Below, piece after piece: positions 1 through 8,494 of a stretch of 42,628 nucleotides of DNA. The stretch is from NCBI GenBank assembly GCA_030726975.1, contig JANRCO010000017.1, positions 1 through 42,628 of the forward strand. The letters are read 5' to 3'. This stretch comes from Ilumatobacteraceae bacterium. Lineage in GTDB: Bacteria; Actinomycetota; Acidimicrobiia; Acidimicrobiales; Ilumatobacteraceae. The number at the start of each line of letters is the position of its first letter. Position 1 is the first letter of the stretch. The notes below the pieces were generated by a model. It had not been told where the DNA came from and made no database searches. It worked only from the letters and a program-made list of their open reading frames with translations. The position numbers were made by a program, and so were the translations under genes.

Positions 1-1067
1 CTCCAGAGCCTGCTGCTGCACCAGCACCTGCACCAGCTGCTGCACCAGCACCTGCACCGGCTGCTGAACCAGCACCTGCACCAACTGTTGTGGTGGCTGC
101 TGCTCCAAGTGCAGGTAATGCGCCGTTGTTGTCGCCAGTGGTGCGTCGCCTCATTTCTGAAAACAATCTCGATGTAGCAAAAATTGCGGGCACTGGCCCT
201 GGTGGTCGCATCACACGTGAAGACGTGTTGGCACTCATCGATGCACAGGCCGGCAAGTCAACGCCTGCTGCTCCAGCGCCTGCTGCAGCACCCGCGCCTG
301 CTGCAGCAAAGCCTGCCGCTGTGGCAAAAGCTGCACCAGCGGCCGATAGCAACGAGCGCGAGAAGCGCATCAAGTTGTCGAAAATTCGCAGACTCACTGG
401 CGACCACATGATTATGTCGAAGGCAGTGAGCCCGCACACCTTTAGTGTGGTTGAGGTCGACTATGCAAATGTCGACGTGGTGCGTTCACGCGTGAAGAAC
501 GAATGGAAAAAAACAGAAGGTTTCAGCCTCACTTATTTGCCATTCATCTCGCGAGCAGTTGTCGACGCACTCGTTGAGTTCCCGCATCTCAATGCGTCAC
601 TCGATGGCAATGAACTTGTTGTTCACCAATATGTTGACCTTGGCATTGCAGTAGACCTCGACTTTCAAGGCCTGTTAGTACCTGTTGTGCGTGATGCTGA
701 ATCAAAGCGTTTGCGTGCTTTGGCTCGTGAAATTAGCGATCTTGGTGCTCGTGCAAAATCTCGCAAATTGTCGCCCGATGAAATTCAAGGTGGAACATTC
801 ACCCTGTCGAACAATGGTTCGGCAGGTTCAGTTCTCACCATGGCCGTCATCAACCAACCACAAGTTGGCATTATTTCTACCGATGCCATTGTGCGTAAGC
901 CAGTGGTGGTGAATTTGCCAGATGGTGGCGAAAGTATTGCCATTCATCCGGTGGGCAAGCTTGCAATGAGCTGGGATCACCGCGCTTTCGACGGTGCATA
1001 CGCAGCCGGCTTCCTCTCGCGTGCAAAAGAAATTCTTGAAACTCGCGACTGGTCTGCAGAGCTGTAA
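1..1067 (+). CDS. dlaT: Dihydrolipoamide acyltransferase (E2) of a 2-oxoacid dehydrogenase complex, C-terminal part
   Basis: The gene is cut by the left window edge; its frame is open from base 3 through an Ala/Pro-rich linker, so no start is visible. Next comes a peripheral subunit-binding domain (SPVVRRLISENNLD, then GTGPGGRITREDV), which in this family binds E1 or E3. A second Ala/Pro linker leads to the catalytic acyltransferase domain, which ends with the active-site motif DHRAFDG (His and Asp of HxxxDG). The lipoyl domain must lie upstream of the window. E2 enzymes move acyl groups from lipoyl-lysine to CoA in pyruvate, 2-oxoglutarate or branched-chain dehydrogenase complexes. Which complex this serves cannot be decided here. 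The lipoate synthesis gene follows 14 bp downstream, the order known from mycobacteria (dlaT-lipB-lipA), which is the basis for the symbol. Confidence 0.93.
   Translation, partial: PEPAAAPAPAPAAAPAPAPAAEPAPAPTVVVAAAPSAGNAPLLSPVVRRLISENNLDVAKIAGTGPGGRITREDVLALIDAQAGKSTPAAPAPAAAPAPAAAKPAAVAKAAPAADSNEREKRIKLSKIRRLTGDHMIMSKAVSPHTFSVVEVDYANVDVVRSRVKNEWKKTEGFSLTYLPFISRAVVDALVEFPHLNASLDGNELVVHQYVDLGIAVDLDFQGLLVPVVRDAESKRLRALAREISDLGARAKSRKLSPDEIQGGTFTLSNNGSAGSVLTMAVINQPQVGIISTDAIVRKPVVVNLPDGGESIAIHPVGKLAMSWDHRAFDGAYAAGFLSRAKEILETRDWSAEL
12..83 (+). repeat. Three tandem 24-bp units encoding an Ala/Pro linker
   Basis: Units at 12-35, 36-59 and 60-83 follow the pattern GCTGCTGCACCAGCACCTGC plus four bases, with one or two substitutions each. 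They encode the flexible Ala/Pro linker between lipoyl and subunit-binding domains of the E2 protein. The array may continue left of the window. Such tracts can change length by slippage. Confidence 0.9.
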
Positions 1068-1081
1068 TTCAGCGCTTCATC

Positions 1082-2779
1082 ATGACATCTCCGCTGCATG
1101 TTCGTTGGTTAGGAAAGGTTCCTTATCGCGAAGCGTTTGCAGTGCAACGTTCTCTTTTTGAACACTCTCGCGAACAGCATCTGCTGTTGCTCGAGCATCC
1201 GCACGTGTTTACCTATGGGCCAAGTGCCGACCTCAACAAAAACTTGAAATGCGTGCCCAGTGAAGTAGGTGCTGACTTTGTCAAGGTCAATCGTGGTGGC
1301 GACATTACGTATCACGGCCCTGGCCAATTGGTGGGTTACCCCATTCTCAATTTGCAGCCAAAACATGGCGGCAACGCGGGGCCCGCCGACACCAATGACT
1401 ACGTGTTTCGTGTTGAACAGTTACTCATCGACTCGCTCACTGAATTAGGTCTCAGCGATGTTGGCCGCCTTGCCGATTATCCAGGTGTGTGGGTAGGCGT
1501 CGCAACTCATCAGCCAAGGAAAATTTGTGCCATCGGCGTGCGCCTCAGCCGTGGTCGCACCATGCATGGTTTTGCGATCAACGTGGAAACAGACCTTACG
1601 TACATGCGTGAACACATTGTTCCATGCGGCATTGCAGAATATCCGGTTACTTCGCTGCGTGAAGAAGGAATTGAATCGTCGCTACAAGAAGTATCTGAAG
1701 TGGTAGCGCGTCATGTAGCTCTTGCCTTCGCCGATGGGCAAACTGCCCGTCAAGACGTTGCGTGGTATCACCGCCCAGAAGATCTTTCTGCATTCTCGCG
1801 TGGTGAAGGCGCAGGCGAACCCGTACGTCTCATCTCTCGGCTGGCTCAAGCAGGCGTGGGCGACGGCCTCAAAATTGAAGAACGCAAACCCGATTGGTTG
1901 CGCCCGAAAGTTCGCCTCACTGAAGAAGTGATGGAAACGAAAAAAGTGGTGCGCGATCTTGGCCTTGTCACCGTGTGTGAAGAAGCAGGGTGCCCCAACT
2001 TGTCGGAATGTTGGTCTGACCGCACAGCAACGTTCATGGTGCTCGGAGAACGCTGCACGCGTGCTTGTGGTTTTTGTTTGGTCGATACTCAAAAGCCAGA
2101 AATCCCTGCGAGTGATGAACCCGACCGTGTTGCAGAGGCCATTCAACGTATGGGCCTCTTGCATGCAGTACTCACCATGGTTGCACGCGACGATTTAGCT
2201 GATGGTGGCATGTTGCACGTGGCGCAATGTGTTACTGCAATTCGCAAAGTATCGCCACTGACGCGTATTGAAACTCTCATTTCCGATGTGAAGGGAACCG
2301 ATGCTCTCGACATTTTGCTTACCGTGAAGCCCGATGTTCTGAACCACAACATCGAAACGGTGGCACGGTTGCAGCGTGCGGTGCGCCCGAGTGCTGGCTA
2401 TGCACGCTCTTTGTCGGTGCTTGCTCGTGCCAAGGCTGCTGATCTCACCGCAAAATCGGGTCTCATTATGGGCATGGGCGAAACCCTTGAAGAAGCCGAA
2501 GGAACTCTGGTTGACCTTGCTGGTGTGGGTGTCGACATTGTCACTATTGGCCAATACTTGCGTCCCACCACACATCACCTGCCTGTCGCGCGTTGGGTAG
2601 AGCCTGCAGAGTTTGATCACTTGAAACAATTTGGTGAAGCATTAGGCATTAGCCATGTGGAATCGAGCCCGCTTACTCGTTCGAGCTATCACGCTCGCCA
2701 ATCGGCAGAAGAAGCCGAGCAGAAAAGTATTGATACCGCGGTCTCGTTGACACGCAAACCCCAAGGAGCAAATAAGTGA
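1082..2779 (+). CDS. lipBA: Fused octanoyltransferase-lipoyl synthase (LipB-LipA)
   Basis: One uninterrupted 565-residue frame holds two complete enzymes. Residues 1 to about 235 are LipB, with RGGDITYHGPGQLVGYP at 71-87, the HGFAINV motif, and the dyad Lys147 (RKICAIG) and Cys182 (VPCGI), which transfers octanoate from acyl carrier protein to E2 or GcvH. Residues from about 250 on are LipA: auxiliary-cluster cysteines C299, C304 and C310 (CX4CX5C), radical SAM cysteines C325, C329 and C332 (CX3CX2C), and the terminal RSSY at 533-536 that supplies the serine ligand. LipA inserts two sulfurs to make lipoate. Both parts are near normal family length and keep every key residue, so this looks like a working fusion and not a sequencing error. 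It lies 14 bp after the E2 gene that needs the product, and its stop overlaps the pirin start. Confidence 0.95.
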   Translation: MTSPLHVRWLGKVPYREAFAVQRSLFEHSREQHLLLLEHPHVFTYGPSADLNKNLKCVPSEVGADFVKVNRGGDITYHGPGQLVGYPILNLQPKHGGNAGPADTNDYVFRVEQLLIDSLTELGLSDVGRLADYPGVWVGVATHQPRKICAIGVRLSRGRTMHGFAINVETDLTYMREHIVPCGIAEYPVTSLREEGIESSLQEVSEVVARHVALAFADGQTARQDVAWYHRPEDLSAFSRGEGAGEPVRLISRLAQAGVGDGLKIEERKPDWLRPKVRLTEEVMETKKVVRDLGLVTVCEEAGCPNLSECWSDRTATFMVLGERCTRACGFCLVDTQKPEIPASDEPDRVAEAIQRMGLLHAVLTMVARDDLADGGMLHVAQCVTAIRKVSPLTRIETLISDVKGTDALDILLTVKPDVLNHNIETVARLQRAVRPSAGYARSLSVLARAKAADLTAKSGLIMGMGETLEEAEGTLVDLAGVGVDIVTIGQYLRPTTHHLPVARWVEPAEFDHLKQFGEALGISHVESSPLTRSSYHARQSAEEAEQKSIDTAVSLTRKPQGANK

Positions 2780-3627
2780 GCCCCATGAGAGCAGTTGCCG
2801 AAGTCGTTCAGGCTCACCGCACAGTTGAAGGTGGCGGCTTTGTTGTGCGCCGTCCATTTCCTACCACATCGCTCGACCATATTGATCCGTTTTTGTTGCT
2901 CGACGAAATGGGCCCAGTGGAATACGGCCCAGGTGAAGCAGTAGGCGCACCCGAGCACCCTCACCGCGGCTTTGAAACAGTCACATACCTGTTGCATGGT
3001 GCCATGGAGCATCGCGATTCATCGGGCGGAGTCGGAACCATTACGCCAGGTGGAGTGCAATGGATGACCGCTGGGTCGGGTGTGGTGCACAGTGAATTGC
3101 CACCAGCATCAATGGTGAAGTTGGGCGGCAAAATGCACGGCTTTCAACTGTGGGTCAACCTTCCTGCTGCCAAGAAAATGATTGCACCGCGTTACCAAGG
3201 TTTCGATGCTGAAGAAATTGTGGCGAACACTCTTGCCAATGGCGGTGTGATGAAAGTTGTTGCCGGCGAAGTGGCAGGGGTTCTCGGCAAAGTGAATACC
3301 ACGAGCCCAGTTACTTATGCGCATATTGAGTTTGCAGCAGGTGACCAGGTGGTGTGGGCTCCTCAAGAAGGGCACACGGCGTTAGTGCATGTGTTTGGTG
3401 GGGAAGTAGAAGTCAATGGTGAAAAAGCTGTTGATGGCCAAATGGTGGTGTTAGAGCGCACTGCAGGTGAAGTGCGTGTCACCAGCGCAAATGGGGCAAG
3501 TGTGTTGCTCCTTGGAGGTGAACCACTCAATGAGCCCGTTGCTCGCTACGGCCCTTTCGTCATGAATACGCAAGCAGAAATTGTTCAAGCCTTTGAGGAA
3601 TACCAAGCCGGGACACTGGTGCGATGA
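2776..3627 (+). CDS. Pirin family protein
   Basis: This 283-residue bicupin protein has the pirin metal-binding residues in the N-terminal cupin: HPHRGFET (His61, His63) and VVHSE (His105, Glu107). Pirins are iron-binding proteins; some bacterial members act as quercetin dioxygenases or modulate pyruvate dehydrogenase, but the substrate here is unknown. The start is GTG at 2776, chosen because AAGGAG lies 7 nt upstream (2763-2768) and because it gives a 4-bp GTGA overlap with lipBA. An ATG at 2785 is the alternative. It also overlaps the peptidase gene downstream by 4 bp, so it is almost certainly translationally coupled in the lipoate operon. Its place beside an E2 gene fits a link to 2-oxoacid dehydrogenase function, but that is inference. 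Confidence 0.92.
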   Translation: MSPMRAVAEVVQAHRTVEGGGFVVRRPFPTTSLDHIDPFLLLDEMGPVEYGPGEAVGAPEHPHRGFETVTYLLHGAMEHRDSSGGVGTITPGGVQWMTAGSGVVHSELPPASMVKLGGKMHGFQLWVNLPAAKKMIAPRYQGFDAEEIVANTLANGGVMKVVAGEVAGVLGKVNTTSPVTYAHIEFAAGDQVVWAPQEGHTALVHVFGGEVEVNGEKAVDGQMVVLERTAGEVRVTSANGASVLLLGGEPLNEPVARYGPFVMNTQAEIVQAFEEYQAGTLVR

Positions 3628-4748
3628 ACTCTCGCGAATCTCACGCATTGCCAACGCGTATTTATGAAGAGCGCGTTGCTCGCGTTAAAAAAGAGATGAA
3701 GGCGCAAAACATCGATGCATTGTTGTTGTCTATTGGTCACGACCTCCCGTATCTCACGGGTTACCACGCCATGCCACTTGAACGCCTCACCATGTTGGTG
3801 GTGCCACAAGAGGGTCTAGCAACGTTGGTCATTCCTCGTTTAGAAGCACCTCGTGTTGCATTGCATCCCACAGTGTTCACACTTGCTGCATGGAACGAAA
3901 CCGATAATCCAGTAGCTCTGGTGGCACAACTCACGAAAGACGCGCGCACCGTGTCGGTGGGCGATCAAATGTGGGCGCGGTTTTTGGTAGAGCTACTTGC
4001 CTTTGCGCCATCTGCGCACTATTCGCGAGCAGTAGATGTTGTGGGGCCGTTGCGCAAAGTGAAAACTCAAAGTGAAATTGAAGCACTGCAACGCGCGGGT
4101 GCGGCCGCCGACCGCGTAGCGACGCAATTGCAGTCGGGTCTTATTCCATTGGTGGGGCGTACTGAGGCGCAAGTGTCGGCCGATATTTCGGCGCGACTTT
4201 TAGAAGAAGGCCACGATGTGGTGAACTTCGCGATTGTTGCGGCAGGTGAAAATGCTGCAAGCCCACATCATCATCCAGGGGCACGCATCATTCGTGACGG
4301 TGAAATTGTGTTGTGTGATTTTGGTGGAACCATGGCCGACTACTGCAGCGACATCACGCGTTGTGTGCATTTAGGTACGCCGCCACAAGAAATTTTGGAA
4401 GCGTATGCAGTGTTGCAAGAGGCGCAAGCTGCTTCGGTTGCTTCAGCCCAAGTGGGTGCTACCTGTGAATCGGTCGATGAAGCGGCCCGGCGTGTCATTG
4501 CCGAAGCTGGCTTTGGTGAGTATTTCGTGCATCGCACGGGCCATGGCATTGGCATGGAAGCCCATGAAGACCCCTACATCGTGGCGGGAAATACTGAAGC
4601 ATTGCTTGCGGGGCATGCATTTAGTATTGAGCCAGGAATCTATATTCCGGGTCGATTCGGCATGCGTTTAGAAGACATTGTGGTGGCGACCGACCAAGGA
4701 CCGCTGGCTATGAACCACGTCTCGCATGATTTGGTTGTTCTCGCATAG
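3624..4748 (+). CDS. M24 family Xaa-Pro peptidase
   Basis: The product (374 residues) has a creatinase-type N-terminal domain (to about residue 145) and a pita-bread metallopeptidase domain. All five dinuclear metal ligands are visible: Asp232 (CDFGG), Asp243 (SDITR), His307 (TGHGIG), Glu336 (SIEPGIY) and Glu350 (RLED). Enzymes of this type remove or cleave next to proline in peptides (Xaa-Pro aminopeptidase or dipeptidase); sequence alone does not separate the two. No signal peptide is seen, so it is cytoplasmic. The ATG at 3624 overlaps the pirin stop (ATGA), so it is coupled to the gene upstream. Confidence 0.93.
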   Translation: MNSRESHALPTRIYEERVARVKKEMKAQNIDALLLSIGHDLPYLTGYHAMPLERLTMLVVPQEGLATLVIPRLEAPRVALHPTVFTLAAWNETDNPVALVAQLTKDARTVSVGDQMWARFLVELLAFAPSAHYSRAVDVVGPLRKVKTQSEIEALQRAGAAADRVATQLQSGLIPLVGRTEAQVSADISARLLEEGHDVVNFAIVAAGENAASPHHHPGARIIRDGEIVLCDFGGTMADYCSDITRCVHLGTPPQEILEAYAVLQEAQAASVASAQVGATCESVDEAARRVIAEAGFGEYFVHRTGHGIGMEAHEDPYIVAGNTEALLAGHAFSIEPGIYIPGRFGMRLEDIVVATDQGPLAMNHVSHDLVVLA

Positions 4749-4775
4749 ATTAAGAACCTGAGAGATGGGGGAATC

Positions 4776-6488
4776 ATGCTCGACGTTCTAATTACCGGTG
4801 GCGATGTTATTGACGGAACAGGCGCAGTGCGTCGGCGGGCCGATGTAGGAATTGTCGATGGGCGCATTACGCAAGTAGGCACCATCACAGAATCAGCACA
4901 TCAGACCATCGATGCAACTGGCAAAGTAGTAACACCTGGTTTCATCGACCTGCACACGCACTACGACGCGCAAGCCTTTTGGGACACGTCACTTAGCCCG
5001 TCGCCATTGCATGGTGTTACCACCGTCATTGGTGGCAACTGCGGTTTCACTATTGCTCCACTCACTCCACAAGATGGCGACTACCTCATGCGTATGTTGG
5101 CCCGCGTTGAAGGCATGCCGCTCGAATCGTTGCAGCAAGGTCTGCCATGGAACTGGACCACCACTGCGGAATATCTCGATGCGCTCGATGGCACCCTGAT
5201 GCCGAACGCCGGCTTCCTGGTTGGTCACAGCGCATTGCGCCGTGTGGTGATGCACGATGCAGCCAACCAACGCGAAGCAACCGACGAAGAAATTGAAGCA
5301 ATGTGCAACTTGTTGCGCGATGGTTTGCGTGCAGGTGGCATGGGCTTTTCTTCCACATGGTCACCAAGTCATAACGACCACACAGGTGTTCCTGTTCCGT
5401 CGCGTCACGGTTCACGTAAAGAACTCATTGCGTTGTGCGCAGTAGTTGAAGAGTTCCCCGGAACCACACTTGAATTCATTCCTGCTGTTGGTGAATTTGC
5501 TCAAGAGACCTTCGAACTCATGGGCGACATGAGTGCCGCAGCAAACCGTCCGTTGAACTGGAACTTGTTGCAGGTGTATGCCCAGAACTGGGAACTTGTT
5601 CAACATCAGTTGAAAGGGTTCGATATTGCCGCTGAGCGTGGTGGCAAAGTTATTGCACTAACCTTGCCCGACACCTTCCGTATTCGCTTGAACTTCAAGA
5701 GCGGTTTTATTCTCGACATTTTGAACGGTTGGGACGAACTGATGGCGCTTCCCGACGATGTGAAGCTCACCATGATGCGCGATCCGAAGGGTCGTGAAGA
5801 AATGAATCGTTTGGCGCAAAGCACACAGGGCCCTACTCGCTCTATTGGTAACTGGGGTGCATACATCTTGCTCGAAACCTTTACCGATAAGTGGCAGAAA
5901 TACGCAGGGCGCCTCATTGGCGACATTGCAAAAGAACTCAAGGTTGAGCCATGGGATCTCCTCATCGACATTGTCATCGACGACAATTTGCGCACGGTCA
6001 TTGCCAACCAAGACAAAGGTCAAGATACGGCAACATGGAAGCGTCGTGTTGAAGTGTGGCGTGACGAGCGTGCCATTGTTGGTGCAAGTGACGCTGGTGC
6101 TCACCTCGACATGATTGACAGTTTCGCTTTCTCTACCACGCTCATTGCCCGCGCCGTACGTGATGAAAAACTGATGGAACTGGAAGAAGCGGTGTATCAC
6201 CTCACCGAGCAGCCAGCGCGTTTGTACGGGTTGCGCAATCGCGGTCGAATTGAAGTGGGCTATTGCGCCGATGTTGTGGTGCTCGACCCACTCACCGTTG
6301 GCCCTGGCCCTGTATACACAAAGTTCGATATGCCTGCTGGCGCCGGACGTGTATATGGGGAAGCTGAAGGAATCAATCACGTTCTCATCAATGGTGTTGA
6401 AACGGTACGTAACGGAGAAATTCTCACAGCACGGCCCGGAACTTTGTTGCGCTCGGGTCGCGATACCGACACCGTGACTGCTCGCTAG
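4776..6488 (+). CDS. N-acyl-D-amino-acid deacylase family amidohydrolase
   Basis: The 570-residue protein is a metal-dependent amidohydrolase of the D-aminoacylase group. Visible features are the N-terminal beta-sandwich start (VLITGGDVIDGTG), the metal motif DLHTHYD (His60, His62), the GGNCGFTIAP segment whose cysteine (Cys89) is the metal ligand in D-aminoacylases, VGHSALR, and a late ASDAGAHLD segment with the expected catalytic aspartate. Family members hydrolyse N-acyl-D-amino acids or related cyclic amides; the substrate here is not known. GGGGG lies 4 nt before the ATG. The gap from the peptidase gene is 27 bp in the same direction, so it may share that operon. Confidence 0.88.
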   Translation: MLDVLITGGDVIDGTGAVRRRADVGIVDGRITQVGTITESAHQTIDATGKVVTPGFIDLHTHYDAQAFWDTSLSPSPLHGVTTVIGGNCGFTIAPLTPQDGDYLMRMLARVEGMPLESLQQGLPWNWTTTAEYLDALDGTLMPNAGFLVGHSALRRVVMHDAANQREATDEEIEAMCNLLRDGLRAGGMGFSSTWSPSHNDHTGVPVPSRHGSRKELIALCAVVEEFPGTTLEFIPAVGEFAQETFELMGDMSAAANRPLNWNLLQVYAQNWELVQHQLKGFDIAAERGGKVIALTLPDTFRIRLNFKSGFILDILNGWDELMALPDDVKLTMMRDPKGREEMNRLAQSTQGPTRSIGNWGAYILLETFTDKWQKYAGRLIGDIAKELKVEPWDLLIDIVIDDNLRTVIANQDKGQDTATWKRRVEVWRDERAIVGASDAGAHLDMIDSFAFSTTLIARAVRDEKLMELEEAVYHLTEQPARLYGLRNRGRIEVGYCADVVVLDPLTVGPGPVYTKFDMPAGAGRVYGEAEGINHVLINGVETVRNGEILTARPGTLLRSGRDTDTVTAR

Positions 6489-6532
6489 AGAGTTTTTGGT
6501 CACAAATTCACTCTTGGCGACGCTGCGTCGCC

Positions 6533-6538
6533 TAGGTT
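6533..6538 (+). promoter_or_regulatory. Candidate -10 box of a leaderless transcript
   Basis: TAGGTT lies 7 nt before the GTG at 6546 and no Shine-Dalgarno site is present. It belongs to the TANNNT-N6-9-start pattern seen at many genes in this window. Confidence 0.5.
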
Positions 6539-6545
6539 GCTTGTC

Positions 6546-7283
6546 GTGATGCGACTTGATGCGGCCACAGTACTTCTGCAATGGGCGAGTGGTGGTCTGC
6601 TTTTTTGTTGGCTCACTACCCGCAACAGTGAAATTGGCCGTGGTTACACCTGGCTCTTGCATGGTGTGTTCGCCACAATGGCTGCAGGTGCATTTGCCTG
6701 CGGGCTCACCTTAGGCGTGGTGCCCGTGCGCGAAGGCGCATCGCTAATAGTTGCGTTACTTGCACTTCTCACATTGCGTAAGACCCCTCCTCATCGCTTG
6801 CTTATTGCGCCACTCATTGGTGGTATTGGTGTTGTTGCTGGAGCGCTCGATGTTGCGAGCGGCCTTGGCGATTCACTGTTGGCGTCATTTCGTGTTGTGA
6901 TTGGCGCAATGTTCTTGGGTGCCATTACCGATGCCATGCTCTTGGGCCACTGGTATTTGGTGCAACCAGGAATGCCGCGCAAGCTTCTCAACGACCTTGT
7001 TGACGTCATGTATTGGGCACTACCGCTGGAAGTGCTCGCAATGCTGTTGCCCACGGGAATGGTGAGCGTTATCAACGGCTCTATCGATGATGGCTGGAAC
7101 GGCACTTTGGGCTGGTTCTGGATTGCCTGTGTGGTTGCAACGGCTGCCTTAGTGGTGGTCACCAAGGCAGCGCTGAAAGAACGCAGTTATTCAGCAGTCA
7201 TGGCAGCAACAGGGCTCTTGTATTTGGCAATTCTCACCGCTTTTGGTGTTGATCTTGTTGCACGTGCTGTTCTTGCTGGTTAG
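6546..7283 (+). CDS. Integral membrane protein of unknown function (about 7 TM)
   Basis: I do not recognise a family. The product of about 245 residues is very hydrophobic, with about seven predicted membrane spans by eye: residues near 7-20, 35-57, 60-75, 85-105, 115-135, 185-205 and 215-238. A short DVMYWALPLEVLAML segment and a polar stretch (NGSIDDGWNG) sit between spans. The start is uncertain: GTG 6546 is preferred because a TAGGTT box lies 7 nt upstream; ATG 6549 and TTG 6537 are in frame. It lies between an amidohydrolase and an acyl-CoA dehydrogenase with its own promoter, so the neighbours give little hint of function. Confidence 0.75.
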   Translation: MMRLDAATVLLQWASGGLLFCWLTTRNSEIGRGYTWLLHGVFATMAAGAFACGLTLGVVPVREGASLIVALLALLTLRKTPPHRLLIAPLIGGIGVVAGALDVASGLGDSLLASFRVVIGAMFLGAITDAMLLGHWYLVQPGMPRKLLNDLVDVMYWALPLEVLAMLLPTGMVSVINGSIDDGWNGTLGWFWIACVVATAALVVVTKAALKERSYSAVMAATGLLYLAILTAFGVDLVARAVLAG

Positions 7284-7323
7284 GAACTTCGCTCACAGTT
7301 TTTCTCATGCTGCCTTGAACATC

Positions 7324-7329
7324 TAGCGT
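7324..7329 (+). promoter_or_regulatory. Candidate -10 box of a leaderless transcript
   Basis: TAGCGT lies 7 nt before the ATG at 7337. This decides for that ATG over the in-frame GTG at 7328, which overlaps the box itself. Confidence 0.55.
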
Positions 7330-7336
7330 GAGCGGA

Positions 7337-8494
7337 ATGGAAGCTTTCCCACGCACAATTTTTGATGAAGTCCACCAGCAATTTCGTTCCACCTTTCGCT
7401 CGTGGCTCGATAAAGAAGTAGTGCCTCATCACGAAGAGTGGGAAGCTGCGGGTATTACACCTCGCGAGTTGTGGCTCAACGCTGGCAAGCAAGGCTTCCT
7501 TGGTCTCAATGTTCCTGGTGCATATGGCGGCGGCGACACAGACGACTATCACTTTGCGGCAATCATGGCTGAAGAAATTGGTACAACCGGGGTCATTGGT
7601 AGCGCTAATGGAATCACTTTGCATAACGACATCGTGTTGCCGTACTTTCTTGGTCTCGCTAACGAAGAACAACGCGCACGATTCTTGCCCGGCATGGTTA
7701 CTGGTGAAGTCATTGGCGCACTAGGAATTACCGAGCCCAATACGGGAAGTGACGTCGCTGGCATTCGCACGACGGGTCTCAAAAAAGGTGGTGCATTCAT
7801 TGTGAATGGCGCCAAAACTTTTATCTCCAATGGCATCAACAGCGATGTGGTCATTGTTGTTTGTCGCACCGACCCAGAAAAAGGTCATCGTGGTATTTCA
7901 CTGCTTCTCGTAGAGCGGGGCATGAAAGGTTTTGAACGCGGTCGCAACCTCAACAAGTTGGGGATGCATGCTCAAGACACCGCAGAGTTGTTCTTTTCCG
8001 ATGTTGAAGTTCCTGCGGAAAACGTGTTAGGCGAAGAAGGCAATGGGTTCGTGTATCTCATGACCAACCTTGCCCAAGAGCGCCTCGGTATTGCTGTTGG
8101 TGCTGTTGCAGTTGCCGATGCAGCACTGCACTGGACACTCGATTACACCAAAGAACGCAAAGCATTTGGTCAGTCCATTTCGCAATTCCAAAACAGCAAG
8201 TTCCTTCTTGCCGAACTTGCAACGGAAGTGCAAATTGCTCAGGTGTATGTAGACCGGTGTGTAGAATTGCACTGTGAAGGCAAGCTGTCGGCAGAACAGG
8301 CAGCAGCCGCGAAGTTCTGGACCACTGAACTACAAAATAAAGTGGTTGACCGTTGCTTGCAGTTGCACGGCGGTTATGGCTACATGATGGAATACCCCAT
8401 TGCGCGAGCCTGGGCCGACAGCCGTATTCAAACCATTTACGGTGGCACCACCGAAATTATGAAGGAAATTGTGGGTCGTTCAATTACAAAATAG
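7337..8494 (+). CDS. Acyl-CoA dehydrogenase, long-chain type
   Basis: The product (385 residues from this start) is a full-length flavin acyl-CoA dehydrogenase for the first step of beta-oxidation. FAD-site segments ALGITEPNTGSDVAGI and FISNGINSD are present. The C-terminal signature reads YGGTTEIMKE, with Gly where short- and medium-chain enzymes carry the catalytic Glu. The base is instead likely Glu248 in NLAQERLG, the position used by long-chain and isovaleryl-CoA dehydrogenases; the tail (TELQN, LQLHGGYGYMMEYPIARA) also resembles the long-chain family. ATG 7337 is preferred over GTG 7328 because of the TAGCGT box. Its stop overlaps the convergent CoA-transferase gene by 11 bp. Confidence 0.92.
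   Translation: MEAFPRTIFDEVHQQFRSTFRSWLDKEVVPHHEEWEAAGITPRELWLNAGKQGFLGLNVPGAYGGGDTDDYHFAAIMAEEIGTTGVIGSANGITLHNDIVLPYFLGLANEEQRARFLPGMVTGEVIGALGITEPNTGSDVAGIRTTGLKKGGAFIVNGAKTFISNGINSDVVIVVCRTDPEKGHRGISLLLVERGMKGFERGRNLNKLGMHAQDTAELFFSDVEVPAENVLGEEGNGFVYLMTNLAQERLGIAVGAVAVADAALHWTLDYTKERKAFGQSISQFQNSKFLLAELATEVQIAQVYVDRCVELHCEGKLSAEQAAAAKFWTTELQNKVVDRCLQLHGGYGYMMEYPIARAWADSRIQTIYGGTTEIMKEIVGRSITK

Noticed and set aside
1780-1870. Sequencing frameshift joining separate lipB and lipA genes
   Set aside because: The frame stays open across the junction with normal codon use, and no in-frame stop or ribosome binding site with a good start for a separate lipA is seen.
5658-6662. Long open frame on the minus strand opposite the amidohydrolase gene
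   Set aside because: It lies antisense to a gene with clear family motifs, and its translation is Cys/His/Arg-rich without any domain. It is a codon-bias shadow.
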